This document shows positions 28,246-35,574 of a stretch of 64,000 nucleotides of DNA, one piece after another. The stretch is from JAODBJ01 sp963782465. GTDB lineage: Bacteria > Actinomycetota > Acidimicrobiia > IMCC26256 > PALSA-610. Location of the stretch: positions 186,001 through 250,000 of the forward strand of contig CAWAJR010000004.1 of the NCBI GenBank assembly GCA_963782465.1, in the 5' to 3' direction. The first letter of the stretch is position 1; each line of letters starts with the position of its first letter. Under the pieces are notes generated by a model, which did not search any database, was not told the origin of the DNA, and saw nothing but the letters and a program-made list of their open reading frames with translations. A program made the translations under genes and the position numbers.

Positions 28246-29052
28246 TCACGCGGACGGCGCTGCGCCCGCCGGCGCCATCATGTGCTCGAGCGCGAGCTGA
28301 TCGGCGCCGACGAACGGCGCGGCCTGCGGCGCGGCGGCGAGCGTGTCGAGCAGCCGGCCGAGCATCGCGCCGGGTGCCGGCGGGAGATGACCGCTCAACA
28401 CGAGCTTCGGTTCGATGGCGCGGAACTGCGCGAGCTCGTCGAGGAACGGCGTGCGATCGACCTTGTGGACCCACGGCGAGTCGATGGTGACCCACGTCGT
28501 CTGGCCTTCGCGCAGTTCGGCATCGCTCAGCTCAGCGGCGTTCTGCGGTACGTCATTCAGGAGTGCGCCGAAGCAGTCGGCGCTGAAGAGGGCGCCGGAC
28601 GTTTCGTCGTAGAAGCCCACCGTGACCGCGTTGTCGTAGACCGGTGGCCTGATTGCGGTCAGCGCCCGATCACCGGCGGTGATCGTCTGCCCGGGGTTGA
28701 GGAGGTACACGCGCTCCATCGGCAGCGGTGTGGAGGAGAGACCCATGATCCCGACCGCGAAGAACGTCGTGATGACGCGGACGTGCGGGTTCTCGTCGAG
28801 GAGCCGATGGAGTGCGCCGATGTGGTCGTAGTCGGTGTGGCTCAGCCAGATCCAGCGGAGGTCCGCCGGGTCGATGACGGTCCGGAGCGCGGTCATGAAC
28901 TCGTCGGCTTCTCGCGCGACGCCCGTGTCGACGAGCAACGGCTCGTCGCCGTGCAGCAAGAAGGCATTGATGGCGAGATTGCCGAAACCGGGAATGTTGG
29001 CGGTCGAACTCACGACGTCGACGTCGGGCGCGGCACGGTGGGTGGTGATCAT
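28246..29052 (-). CDS. MBL-fold metallo-hydrolase
   Basis: A 268-residue metallo-beta-lactamase-fold protein. LLVDTGVAREADEF marks the first conserved strand and aspartate; the metal motif reads SHTDYDHIGAL (H-x-D-x-D-H-like), with a downstream FSADCFGALL, and the final histidine in LVLSGHLPPAPG. The layout, with an ALFSADCFGA after the second strand, resembles the diiron ODP/FprA-type sub-branch rather than beta-lactamases. It overlaps the SRPBCC gene upstream by 4 bp (ATGA), so the two are translated together. Substrate unknown. Confidence 0.9.
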   Translation of the reverse strand: MITTHRAAPDVDVVSSTANIPGFGNLAINAFLLHGDEPLLVDTGVAREADEFMTALRTVIDPADLRWIWLSHTDYDHIGALHRLLDENPHVRVITTFFAVGIMGLSSTPLPMERVYLLNPGQTITAGDRALTAIRPPVYDNAVTVGFYDETSGALFSADCFGALLNDVPQNAAELSDAELREGQTTWVTIDSPWVHKVDRTPFLDELAQFRAIEPKLVLSGHLPPAPGAMLGRLLDTLAAAPQAAPFVGADQLALEHMMAPAGAAPSA

Positions 29053-29555
29053 GATGTCTGCCTTTCGGTCATTGCGGCTTCGGCCGCCGACCTGAGCTGC
29101 GCGAGCGTGTGGTGCATTCCCTCGAGAAGTTCACGGTGCCGGTTGGTCGGGACGTCGACGACGCGTGCCCACAGAGGGATCTTCCGCACTTCGTAGGACT
29201 CGGTGACGCGTGTGTGATCGCCGTTCGGCTCGAAGCGGTAACCCCACACCGTCGATTCGTGCCCGCCTTCCTCGGTGACGAACGCGAACTCGCGGCCTCG
29301 GTCGGCAGTCAGGACGCGCCCGCGCCGCGACCAGCGCATGAGACCGAAGGGACCACCGCGGTTGTGCCCGATGAACGTCGCGTTCACCGAAGGGCCCGTG
29401 GTGCCGCCGGTCCATTCGACGCGCTGGCACTCCGGGCTCCACTCGCCCATGCGCGGCATATCGGCGACGAGGTCGTAGACGACCTCGGGCGGCGCCTTCA
29501 CGTCGATGCTCACGCCGTCGGCGGTCAACCACCAACGCTGGTTCTTCGGTGCCAT
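29049..29555 (-). CDS. SRPBCC-family (START-like) protein
   Basis: A 168-residue hydrophobic-pocket protein of the polyketide cyclase/dehydrase type: SIDVKAPPEVVYDLVADMPRMGEWSPECQRVEW at the start, FIGHNRGGPFGLMRW in the middle, RFEPNGDHTRVTESYEV, and a C-terminal helix (LEGMHHTLAQLRSAAEAA). Such proteins bind or transform lipids and aromatic compounds in a deep cavity. First gene of a two-gene unit with the MBL hydrolase, divergent from a TetR gene; together they look like a TetR-controlled lipid or aromatic response module. Confidence 0.9.
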   Translation of the reverse strand: MAPKNQRWWLTADGVSIDVKAPPEVVYDLVADMPRMGEWSPECQRVEWTGGTTGPSVNATFIGHNRGGPFGLMRWSRRGRVLTADRGREFAFVTEEGGHESTVWGYRFEPNGDHTRVTESYEVRKIPLWARVVDVPTNRHRELLEGMHHTLAQLRSAAEAAMTERQTS

Positions 29556-29585
29556 GTCCCGCCCTTCGATAGCGAACGTAGGAAA

Positions 29586-29602
29586 AGCTATTGCATGTAG
29601 CT
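29586..29602. promoter_or_regulatory. Candidate TetR operator AGCTA-N7-TAGCT
   Basis: An inverted repeat with 5-bp arms lies in the 72-bp gap between the divergent SRPBCC and TetR genes, 30 bp from the first and 25 bp from the second. The place suits repression of both promoters; the symmetry is modest. Confidence 0.35.
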
Positions 29603-29627
29603 ATACCTGTCAACCCAAACTAAGGCT

Positions 29628-30314
29628 ATGATGACCGTGATGAAGCGCGAAGCCGCCACCGCCAACGGAGGGCCGACTTCCGACCGCCGCGCCCGCCGGC
29701 GGCAGGAGACCATCGAAGAGATCCTCGACATCGCCGAAGACGTGATGACCGAGGAGGGTGTCAACGCGCTCAGCCTGTCAGAGGTTGCGCGCCGTCTGGG
29801 CGTCCAGCCGCCCTCGATCTACAAGTACTTCCCGTCGCTCATGGCCGTGTACGACGCACTGTTCGAGCGCGGCCAGCGCGAGCACCTCGCGGTCATGCGC
29901 GCCACCATGGCCGGCGCTCGACCCGGCCTCGACGCACTGACCGCGGGCCTCGAAGCCAGCGGTCGTTGGGCACTTGCACACCGCGCCATCGCGCAACTGC
30001 TGTTCTGGCGCCCGGTGCCGAGCTTCGAACCCTCGGCCGACGCGATGCGGCCGAGCGTCGAGATGGTCGACCTCCAACGCGAAGCCGCCGCCGACGCGGT
30101 CGCCGCCGGTGAACTCGGTCCCGGCGCCGACTCCGACGAAGCCGTCTACCTCGTGTCGACGTTCATCACGGGAATACTCAGTCAGGCGTTCGCGAACGAA
30201 CCCGACCTCGAATGGGGACAAGGCCGCTTCACGCCCCTTTTCCCCAAGCTCATGCAGCTCCTCGTCGCCCTCTACCCGCCGGCACCCAAACGGCGTGAGC
30301 GCTCACGCGGTTGA
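29628..30314 (+). CDS. TetR-family transcriptional regulator
   Basis: A 228-residue regulator. Helix-turn-helix about residues 25-75: RQETIEEILDIAEDVMTEEGVNALSLSEVARRLGVQPPSIYKYFPS. The C-terminal half (LAHRAIAQLLFWRPVPSFEPS, VYLVSTFITGILSQAFANEPD) is a helical ligand-binding domain of the WHG type. ATG at 29628 precedes two further in-frame ATGs (29631, 29640), so the exact start is open. It faces the SRPBCC/MBL pair and is their likely repressor. Confidence 0.92.
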   Translation: MMTVMKREAATANGGPTSDRRARRRQETIEEILDIAEDVMTEEGVNALSLSEVARRLGVQPPSIYKYFPSLMAVYDALFERGQREHLAVMRATMAGARPGLDALTAGLEASGRWALAHRAIAQLLFWRPVPSFEPSADAMRPSVEMVDLQREAAADAVAAGELGPGADSDEAVYLVSTFITGILSQAFANEPDLEWGQGRFTPLFPKLMQLLVALYPPAPKRRERSRG

Positions 30315-30342
30315 GGCTTCGCCCCGGCGACGACCGCGGAGT

Positions 30343-30480
30343 TCAGGCGCGAGCCCAGAGCGAACTCGACCGGTAGCGGCGTAACCCGAGCGAGAACACC
30401 GCCCATGCGCCGGTCGCGAACAGTGCGGCGACAGCGATCGAGCGCGGTCTTGGGCCGTTCGGCTCTGCTCTTTCGGCCAT
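30343..30480 (-). CDS. Candidate 45-residue single-span membrane protein
   Basis: ATG at 30480 opens a frame MAERAEPNGPRPRS, then a hydrophobic span IAVAALFATGAWAVFSLGL, then a basic end LRRYRSSSLWARA. Charges are distributed as in a single-span protein with both sides short. It fills most of the gap between a TetR gene and a zinc-ribbon gene. No ribosome binding site is clear. Low-to-moderate support. Confidence 0.4.
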   Translation of the reverse strand: MAERAEPNGPRPRSIAVAALFATGAWAVFSLGLRRYRSSSLWARA

Positions 30481-30526
30481 CGGTTCGCGACCATTGACGG
30501 AGTGTCTCGAGGGGGGAGGTAGACCG

Positions 30527-30814
30527 ATGGAGGTCTTCAGCGACACGTTCATCCCGTCGGAGCTCACAGCGGTGTTGGGTCGGCGATGCCCGCGGTGTGT
30601 GTGGCCGATCCTCCGACCGGTCGGGTCGGCCGACCAGCAACACCTGCTGTGCTCATCGTGTGGGCACTGCTGGCGACTCAGCAACGGACAGCTCCGCCCG
30701 GTCAACGTGTTGGGCTGCCACGGCTGCGCCGCCCGCGCCAAGCGCGACTGCATCGCTCAGATGCAAGACGAGTTCCCGCGCTTCGGCGCCGGCCGCGCAT
30801 CGAGCGTGCCCTGA
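30527..30814 (+). CDS. Small zinc-ribbon protein
   Basis: A 95-residue protein with several Cys-x2-Cys pairs: CPRC (about residues 21-24), CSSC followed by GHCW (about 44-50), and CHGC (about 63-66). The first two pairs have the spacing of a zinc ribbon (CPRCVWPILRPV, then LLCSSCGHCW). A near-perfect GGGGGGAGGT stands 7 bp before ATG 30527. The same kind of protein, with different spacing, occurs at 13273. Role unknown; nucleic-acid or protein binding is inferred from the fold. Confidence 0.75.
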   Translation: MEVFSDTFIPSELTAVLGRRCPRCVWPILRPVGSADQQHLLCSSCGHCWRLSNGQLRPVNVLGCHGCAARAKRDCIAQMQDEFPRFGAGRASSVP

Positions 30815-30822
30815 GCAGTGGT

Positions 30823-30840
30823 GGTATCAGATTCGATACC
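30823..30840. promoter_or_regulatory. Operator GGTATC-N6-GATACC of the toxin-antitoxin module
   Basis: A perfect 6-bp inverted repeat with a 6-bp centre lies 20 bp before the GTG of the XRE gene. TAGACT (30848-30853) follows as a likely -10 box, placing the RNA start near the GTG, so the message is probably leaderless. Binding by the XRE protein would block RNA polymerase. Confidence 0.6.
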
Positions 30841-30859
30841 GCTGCGCTAGACTCTTGCC

Positions 30860-31189
30860 GTGAACGCGGCGGATACGTTGCGACGGGCGAGGCGCGCGGC
30901 CGGGCTCTCGTTGCGGCAGCTTGCCGAGCGCGCCGGTACGTCGCACGCAACGCTCGCGGCGTACGAGGCCGGGCGCGCGGTGCCGCGACTCGACACACTC
31001 GACCGCATCCTGCGCGCCGCCGGCTACGCCACCGACATCGACATCGTCCACCGTCCCGACGCGACCGCCGACGAACGGCGGGCGAAGGGTGACGAGCTCC
31101 GGGACGCGCTCGAGCTCGCGGCGATGTTCCCGGCCCGGCACAACAAGCGGTTGCGGTTCCCACCGCTCGCGCGCCGGCGGGTCGCGTGA
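30860..31189 (+). CDS. XRE-family helix-turn-helix protein, probable antitoxin
   Basis: A 109-residue protein. Residues 3-60 are a Cro/C1-type helix-turn-helix (ADTLRRARRAAGLSLRQLAERAGTSHATLAAYEAGR, VPRLDTLDRILRAAGY). The remaining tail is basic and helical (ADERRAKGDELRDALELAAMFP, KRLRFPPLARRRVA) and could wrap the toxin. Start is GTG 30860; the last four bases overlap the next gene. Antitoxin and autorepressor roles are inferred from order, overlap and the upstream palindrome. Confidence 0.85.
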   Translation: MNAADTLRRARRAAGLSLRQLAERAGTSHATLAAYEAGRAVPRLDTLDRILRAAGYATDIDIVHRPDATADERRAKGDELRDALELAAMFPARHNKRLRFPPLARRRVA

Positions 31190-31722
31190 GCCAACCCGGT
31201 CTGCCCGAGCAGATGCTCGCCATCCACGATCATCTGCGGCGGGCCGGGATCGAACATGCCTTCGGCGGAGCGCTCGCCCTGGCGTGGTGCACACAGCAGG
31301 CGCGCGGCACCATCGACCTCGACGTGAACGTGTTCACTGCTCCGGACCGTACCGACGAGGTGCTCGCCGCGCTGCCGCGAGGCATCGTCGCCGGCGACGA
31401 CGACCGCGCGCTTCTCGCGCGCGACGGTCAGGCGCGCTTGTGGTGGGGAACCACGCCCGTCGACGTGTTCCTGAACACCACGGCGTTCCACGAACGCGTC
31501 GCGTCACGCGTGCGCTGGGAACCGTTCGGCGGAGTGGATCTTCCCTTCCTCGCGTGTGAGGACCTTGCCGTGTTCAAGGCCTTCTTCAACCGAACGAGAG
31601 ATTGGGCCGACCTCGAAGCCATGCGCGACGCCGGCACGCTCGACCGCGCGACGATCGCCGGCGTGCTGGCGACGTTCTTGGGCGGCGACGACGAACGGAT
31701 CGCGCGGCTGCTGTCGCTCTGA
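31186..31722 (+). CDS. Nucleotidyltransferase-fold protein, probable toxin
   Basis: A 178-residue NTase-fold protein. The core motif is FGGALALAW at residues 26-34 followed by TIDLDVNVF with the metal-binding Asp44 and Asp46; a third acidic residue is Asp93 in PVDVF, and the C-terminal KAFFNRTRDWADLEAM (from Lys131) resembles the K-x-x-x-R-x-x-D-x-x-D motif of AbiEii/MenT-like and related NTases. Such proteins paired with an XRE or AbiEi-like partner act as toxins that add nucleotides to tRNA or proteins. It overlaps the XRE gene by 4 bp. Whether it is toxic is untested. Confidence 0.82.
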   Translation: MSQPGLPEQMLAIHDHLRRAGIEHAFGGALALAWCTQQARGTIDLDVNVFTAPDRTDEVLAALPRGIVAGDDDRALLARDGQARLWWGTTPVDVFLNTTAFHERVASRVRWEPFGGVDLPFLACEDLAVFKAFFNRTRDWADLEAMRDAGTLDRATIAGVLATFLGGDDERIARLLSL

Positions 31723-31785
31723 CCGCGGGCACTCGAACCCGAATAACCGCGATGAGTCTCGGGCGCCGGGGCAGTCTGAGGGACC

Positions 31786-32316
31786 ATGGAAACAACGAAC
31801 CTCGCCGCAGCAGAGGGATTGCCCACGATCGAGTGGTCCCAAGTGGAATCCCAGCTCACTGATCTCCTGATGCACGACGACCCCCGGTCCCCGAACCGCT
31901 CCACGTTCTGGCTGACGACGCTCGATGCCGACGGCAGCCCGCACGTGACGAGCGTCGGCGCGCTCTGGCACGCGGGATCGCTGTGGTTCCAAACCGGCGA
32001 ACGCACCCGCAAAGCGAGGAACGTCACGCGCGACGCCCGCTGCACGATCAGTGTCGCGACCGGAGGCTTCGACGTGATGGTCGCGGGCGAGGCCCGCCGC
32101 GTCACCGACCCGAAGGTCGTCGCGGAGATCGCGGCCTTGTGGGCGAAGAGCGGTTGGCCGGCCGAGCCCGACGACTCGGGGACGGGGATCACGGCACCGT
32201 TCAACGCGCCCGCGCTCGGCCCGCCGCCGTGGTTCGTGTACGAAGTGAAGCCGCGCACCGCGACGGCGGTCGGTACCACCGAGGAGATTCCCGGCTCGAC
32301 GCGCTGGCGATTCTGA
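31786..32316 (+). CDS. Pyridoxamine-phosphate-oxidase-like (PPOX) flavin/F420 split-barrel protein
   Basis: A 176-residue split-barrel protein: STFWLTTLDADGSPHVTSVGALWHAGSLWFQTGERTRKARN contains the strand pattern and cofactor-contact GSPHVT/TRKARN of PPOX-class enzymes, and the C-terminal half reads FDVMVAGEARRVTDPKVVAEIA and PPWFVYEVKPRTATAV. In actinobacteria these proteins commonly use coenzyme F420 or FMN. The substrate is unknown. Starts 63 bp after the toxin gene with ATG 31786, and converges with the PadR gene 39 bp further on. Confidence 0.9.
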   Translation: METTNLAAAEGLPTIEWSQVESQLTDLLMHDDPRSPNRSTFWLTTLDADGSPHVTSVGALWHAGSLWFQTGERTRKARNVTRDARCTISVATGGFDVMVAGEARRVTDPKVVAEIAALWAKSGWPAEPDDSGTGITAPFNAPALGPPPWFVYEVKPRTATAVGTTEEIPGSTRWRF

Positions 32317-32355
32317 ACGCGGGATCGAGCCCGCATCCATTGGTCGGATCCGTCG

Positions 32356-32988
32356 CTACGGGTCAAGGATCGGCGCTTCGTCGACGATGCGCTGCAGGAG
32401 ATCGCGAGTGCGCTGCGTCATGCCGAGACCATCGGTACGCGGCCACTGGTCGATCTCGCGCTGGGCAAACTCCGACCATTCGATCATCAGTAACAACAGG
32501 TCGCGCGTGAACGCCGCGACGAGTGCGCTGATGTGCAGTCGTTCGGGAAACGGTGCGTCGCCGTCGAGCCACGCGTGAACGAGTGACATCCCTTCGGCGT
32601 AGCGCTGGTGGAGGTCGTCGTGAGTGTGCGCGAGCGCGGCGAGCACAGCATCCTTGTCGGCCGCGTCGGCGTAGAAGAGCCGGAGGACGGCCTCGAACTC
32701 GAGTTGCGGGGGTGCAGGCTCACTTTCGAGCCATCGTTTCAGGGCCCGGCGGCCGGCGGCGGTGATCCGGTACACCTGACGGGTACGAACGGGCCCGGCG
32801 GGCGCTTCGGTGACCCGAGCGAAGCCCATGTGCACCAGCCGCTTCGGTTCGGCGTAGAGGTGGCTTTCGGACTTCGGCCACGCGTACCGAAGGCTGCGTT
32901 GCGCCTGTTGGGTGAGTTCGTACGCGCTCCACGGCTTGATGTTGAGCAGTCCGAGGATCGCGTACGACGTCGTCGTGAGTTCAGCCAT
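32356..32988 (-). CDS. PadR-family transcriptional regulator
   Basis: A 210-residue PadR protein: a winged helix at residues 5-85 (ELTTTSYAILGLLNIKPWSAYELTQQ, PKSESHLYAEPKRLVHMGFA, RQVYRITAAGRRALKRWLES) and a C-terminal helical Vir-like dimerisation domain of about 110 residues. ATG 32988 is preferred because longer frames pass through the divergent hydrolase gene. Two identical half-site pairs TACTCC-N5-GGAGTA stand in the 96-bp gap to that gene, and their spacing suits cooperative binding by two dimers. Likely represses itself and the divergent operon; the ligand is not known. Confidence 0.93.
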   Translation of the reverse strand: MAELTTTSYAILGLLNIKPWSAYELTQQAQRSLRYAWPKSESHLYAEPKRLVHMGFARVTEAPAGPVRTRQVYRITAAGRRALKRWLESEPAPPQLEFEAVLRLFYADAADKDAVLAALAHTHDDLHQRYAEGMSLVHAWLDGDAPFPERLHISALVAAFTRDLLLLMIEWSEFAQREIDQWPRTDGLGMTQRTRDLLQRIVDEAPILDP

Positions 32989-32996
32989 GGCCCTTG

Positions 32997-33044
32997 ACAC
33001 TACTCCGTTCTGGAGTAGTGTCGGCTCTACTCCAACTTGGAGTA
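32997..33044. promoter_or_regulatory. Tandem PadR operators over a sigma-70-like promoter
   Basis: ACACTACTCC-GTTCT-GGAGTAGTGT (32997-33021) is a perfect inverted repeat with 10-bp arms. TACTCC-AACTT-GGAGTA (33028-33044) repeats the core with 6-bp arms; the centres are 27 bp apart. TTGACA (32994-32999) and TAGTGT (33016-33021), spaced 16 bp, would form the promoter of the plus-strand hydrolase gene, so binding would occlude it. Confidence 0.7.
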
Positions 33045-33084
33045 ATCGAGGCCGAGTCCGAACGCGACATCGAGGAGGCCCGAC

Positions 33085-33981
33085 ATGGACCCTGAACTGG
33101 AAACTTCTCTCCCTTCGTTCCCGCCCGCCGACCTCTCCGACCCGGTCACCGCGCGCAAGCACCTCGCCGAGTTGGCGCGCGCGGCGCCGGCGCCCGACAC
33201 GAGCGCGCTGGAGATCGAAGACCGCACGGTGCACGGGTACCCGGACGTGCCCGTGCGGGTCTATCGCCCCGCGAGCGTGCGAGGCGCGATCGTCTGGCTG
33301 CACGGCGGCGGGTTCGTCATGGGCGACCTCGACACCGAGCACCCGTGGGCCGCGCGGGTCGCGGGCGGCTCGGGTGCCGTGGTGATCTCGGTCGGCTACC
33401 GCCGGGCACCCGAGCACCGGTTCCCCGCCGCACTGGACGACGCCTACGCCGCGCTCGCCTGGACGGCGGCACACGCGCAAGACCTCGGCATCGACCCGGC
33501 AAGGATCGCGGCCGGCGGCCACGCGGCCGGAGCGGGGCTGGCCGCCGCGGTGGCATTGCGAGCGCGCGACGAGCAGGGGCCGCCGATCTGCTTCCAACTG
33601 CTCAACCAGCCCGAGCTGGACGACCGGCAGGAGACGTGGTCGGCACAGCACTTCACCGAGACGCCATTCATGACGCGCCAGAAGGTCACCGAGTCGTGGC
33701 GGCATTACCTGGGCTCCGCGTCGGCTTCCCCGTATGCCGCGCCGGCGCGGACCGGCGACCTGGCGGGCCTGCCGGCGGCTTACATCGCAACCGCGGAGTT
33801 CGACCCGAACCGCGACGAGGGCATCGCCTACGCGCTGCGCCTGTTGCAGGCCGGCGTGCCGGTCGAGTTGCACCAGTGGCTCGGCACCTTCCACGGATCG
33901 CAGGCGGTGCTCTCCGCGAAGGTGTCGCAGCGCCAGATCGCCGAGCTCGGCGACGTCCTCCGCCGGGCTCTGGCTGCGTGA
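33085..33981 (+). CDS. Hormone-sensitive-lipase-like hydrolase with its nucleophile serine replaced
   Basis: A 298-residue alpha/beta-hydrolase of the HSL type. The oxyanion motif HGGGF is at residues 73-77, ISVGYRRAPEHRFPAALDDAY follows, the acid is likely in EFDPNRDEG and the histidine in TFHGS. The nucleophile elbow expected as G-x-S-x-G reads GHAAG (145-149): Ala147 stands where the serine should be. The codon is GCG, one base from TCG. The protein may be inactive or a binding protein, or the base may be wrong. It is followed 45 bp later by the FAD oxidase gene and controlled from the tandem PadR sites. Confidence 0.88.
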   Translation: MDPELETSLPSFPPADLSDPVTARKHLAELARAAPAPDTSALEIEDRTVHGYPDVPVRVYRPASVRGAIVWLHGGGFVMGDLDTEHPWAARVAGGSGAVVISVGYRRAPEHRFPAALDDAYAALAWTAAHAQDLGIDPARIAAGGHAAGAGLAAAVALRARDEQGPPICFQLLNQPELDDRQETWSAQHFTETPFMTRQKVTESWRHYLGSASASPYAAPARTGDLAGLPAAYIATAEFDPNRDEGIAYALRLLQAGVPVELHQWLGTFHGSQAVLSAKVSQRQIAELGDVLRRALAA

Positions 33982-34025
33982 GACCGCTGCCCGCATCGTG
34001 CAGCTCTCAGTTTGAAAGGAACGTC

Positions 34026-35483
34026 ATGAATGCAGCGCTGGCAAACCTCCATCGCAATTTCGGCGGCGAGATCGTCGCACCGGGCACCGCCGGCTACGAA
34101 CCGGCCCGTCGCTCGTTGTTCGCCTCGGGAAGCCCCGCCTGGGTGCTCCGTCCGAACTCCGTCGCCGACGTGCAAGGAGCGGTCCGGTTCGCGGCCACGG
34201 CCGGGCTCGTGCTGTCGGTGCGTGGTGGCGGCCATGGCTTTGCGGGGTTCGGTACCAACGACGGCGGCGTCGTGATCGATCTCGTCAACCTCGCCGACGT
34301 CGCGGTCATCGACGAAGCGCAGCACCGGGTGCGGATCGGCGGCGGGGCCACTTGGGGGCAAGTCGCGACCGGCTTGGCGCCCCACGGCCTGGCGATCTCG
34401 GCCGGCGACACCAAGAGCGTCGGTGTCGGCGGACTGACGTTGAGCGGTGGCATCGGCTGGAAGGTACGGAAGTACGGGTTGGCACTGGACCAGATGGTCG
34501 CCGCCGACGTCGTCATCGCCGACGGAACGGTCGTGCACACCAGCGCGCGGGAACATGCGGACCTTTTCTGGGCGATTCGTGGTGGCGGCGGCAACTTCGG
34601 GATTGTGACTGCGTTCGAGTTCGCGGCCCACCCGACGACCGACGTCTTCTACGGCAAGATCGCGTTCCCGGCATCGGAGGCGGCCTCCGTGCTGCAGGGT
34701 TGGGCGGACTACCTCCGTTCCGCCCCCGACGAACTCACCTCCGTGGGGACACTGGCGAACCCGGCAGCCGGCGGCCCGGAGGCGCCGCTCGAGTTCTTCG
34801 TGGTCTTCGATAGTGATGACCCCGAGCTCGCCGCCCGCGCACTCGACCCGATCCGCCGTCTCGGCACGGTGATCGCCGACGACGTCACACGGACTCGCTA
34901 CTCGGGCACACTCGCCGACGGCGGCGCACCGCCGCCCGGCATCCAGTTCGTGACGCGAAGCGCCTTTGTCGAACACGACGCTGTACCGGAGGTGCTCCGA
35001 ATCCTCGCCGACACCGCCGCGACGAACGGGTCGCCGGCCATTGCCCTGCGGAGCGTCAGTGGTGCGGTGTCGCGAGTCGCCGATGACGCCACCGCGTACG
35101 CGCACCGCCGCGCCGAGTTGATGATCGCGACCCTGACCGCGGGCCCGGAGCCGGCGGTGAAAGCCGCGACGCCGGCGCTCGACGCGATCTGGGCGCGGCT
35201 GGCACCTCACGTCAACGGTGCCTACGCAAACTTCCTCACTGCCGCCACCGACGCCGATGTCGCGGCGATCTACCCGGCGGAGACGTTCAGCCGCCTCGCA
35301 GTGGTCAAACGCCGGTACGACCCCGGCAACCTGTTCGCCCGCAACCACAATGTCGCGCCGTTCTCGCGCGGATTGGAGCGCGCCCGCGCCCCACGGTCGG
35401 CGAAACGCAAGATGCGCTCCTCGCGACCACTCGCGCGGCGGCGCATTCCGAACGCGTCCTCGACCACAAGGCCCGCTCGGTAA
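34026..35483 (+). CDS. FAD-linked oxidase (berberine-bridge / 6-hydroxynicotine oxidase type)
   Basis: A 485-residue PCMH-type flavoprotein. The FAD-binding half includes RPNSVADVQGAVRFAAT, LSVRGGGHGFAGFGTNDGGVVIDL (the histidine usually bonded to FAD lies in RGGGH), and SVGVGGLTLSGGIGWKVRKYGLALDQ; the C-terminal berberine-bridge motif is RYDPGNLFARNHNV. No second cysteine for bicovalent FAD is evident. ATG 34026 with AAAGGAA upstream is clear. After the usual end of the domain about 40 basic residues follow (LERARAPRSAKRKMRSSRP), odd for the family and possibly a lost stop codon. Likely oxidises an alcohol or amine on an aromatic or sugar substrate. Confidence 0.92.
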   Translation: MNAALANLHRNFGGEIVAPGTAGYEPARRSLFASGSPAWVLRPNSVADVQGAVRFAATAGLVLSVRGGGHGFAGFGTNDGGVVIDLVNLADVAVIDEAQHRVRIGGGATWGQVATGLAPHGLAISAGDTKSVGVGGLTLSGGIGWKVRKYGLALDQMVAADVVIADGTVVHTSAREHADLFWAIRGGGGNFGIVTAFEFAAHPTTDVFYGKIAFPASEAASVLQGWADYLRSAPDELTSVGTLANPAAGGPEAPLEFFVVFDSDDPELAARALDPIRRLGTVIADDVTRTRYSGTLADGGAPPPGIQFVTRSAFVEHDAVPEVLRILADTAATNGSPAIALRSVSGAVSRVADDATAYAHRRAELMIATLTAGPEPAVKAATPALDAIWARLAPHVNGAYANFLTAATDADVAAIYPAETFSRLAVVKRRYDPGNLFARNHNVAPFSRGLERARAPRSAKRKMRSSRPLARRRIPNASSTTRPAR

Positions 35484-35574
35484 CGACAGAGGACGGCGCG
35501 GAGGTCGCCGCTGCGATCAAATGGTTTCCGTGACCGGCGCGAGCCGGTGACGGAGACCGGCGGTATTCGTCGGT

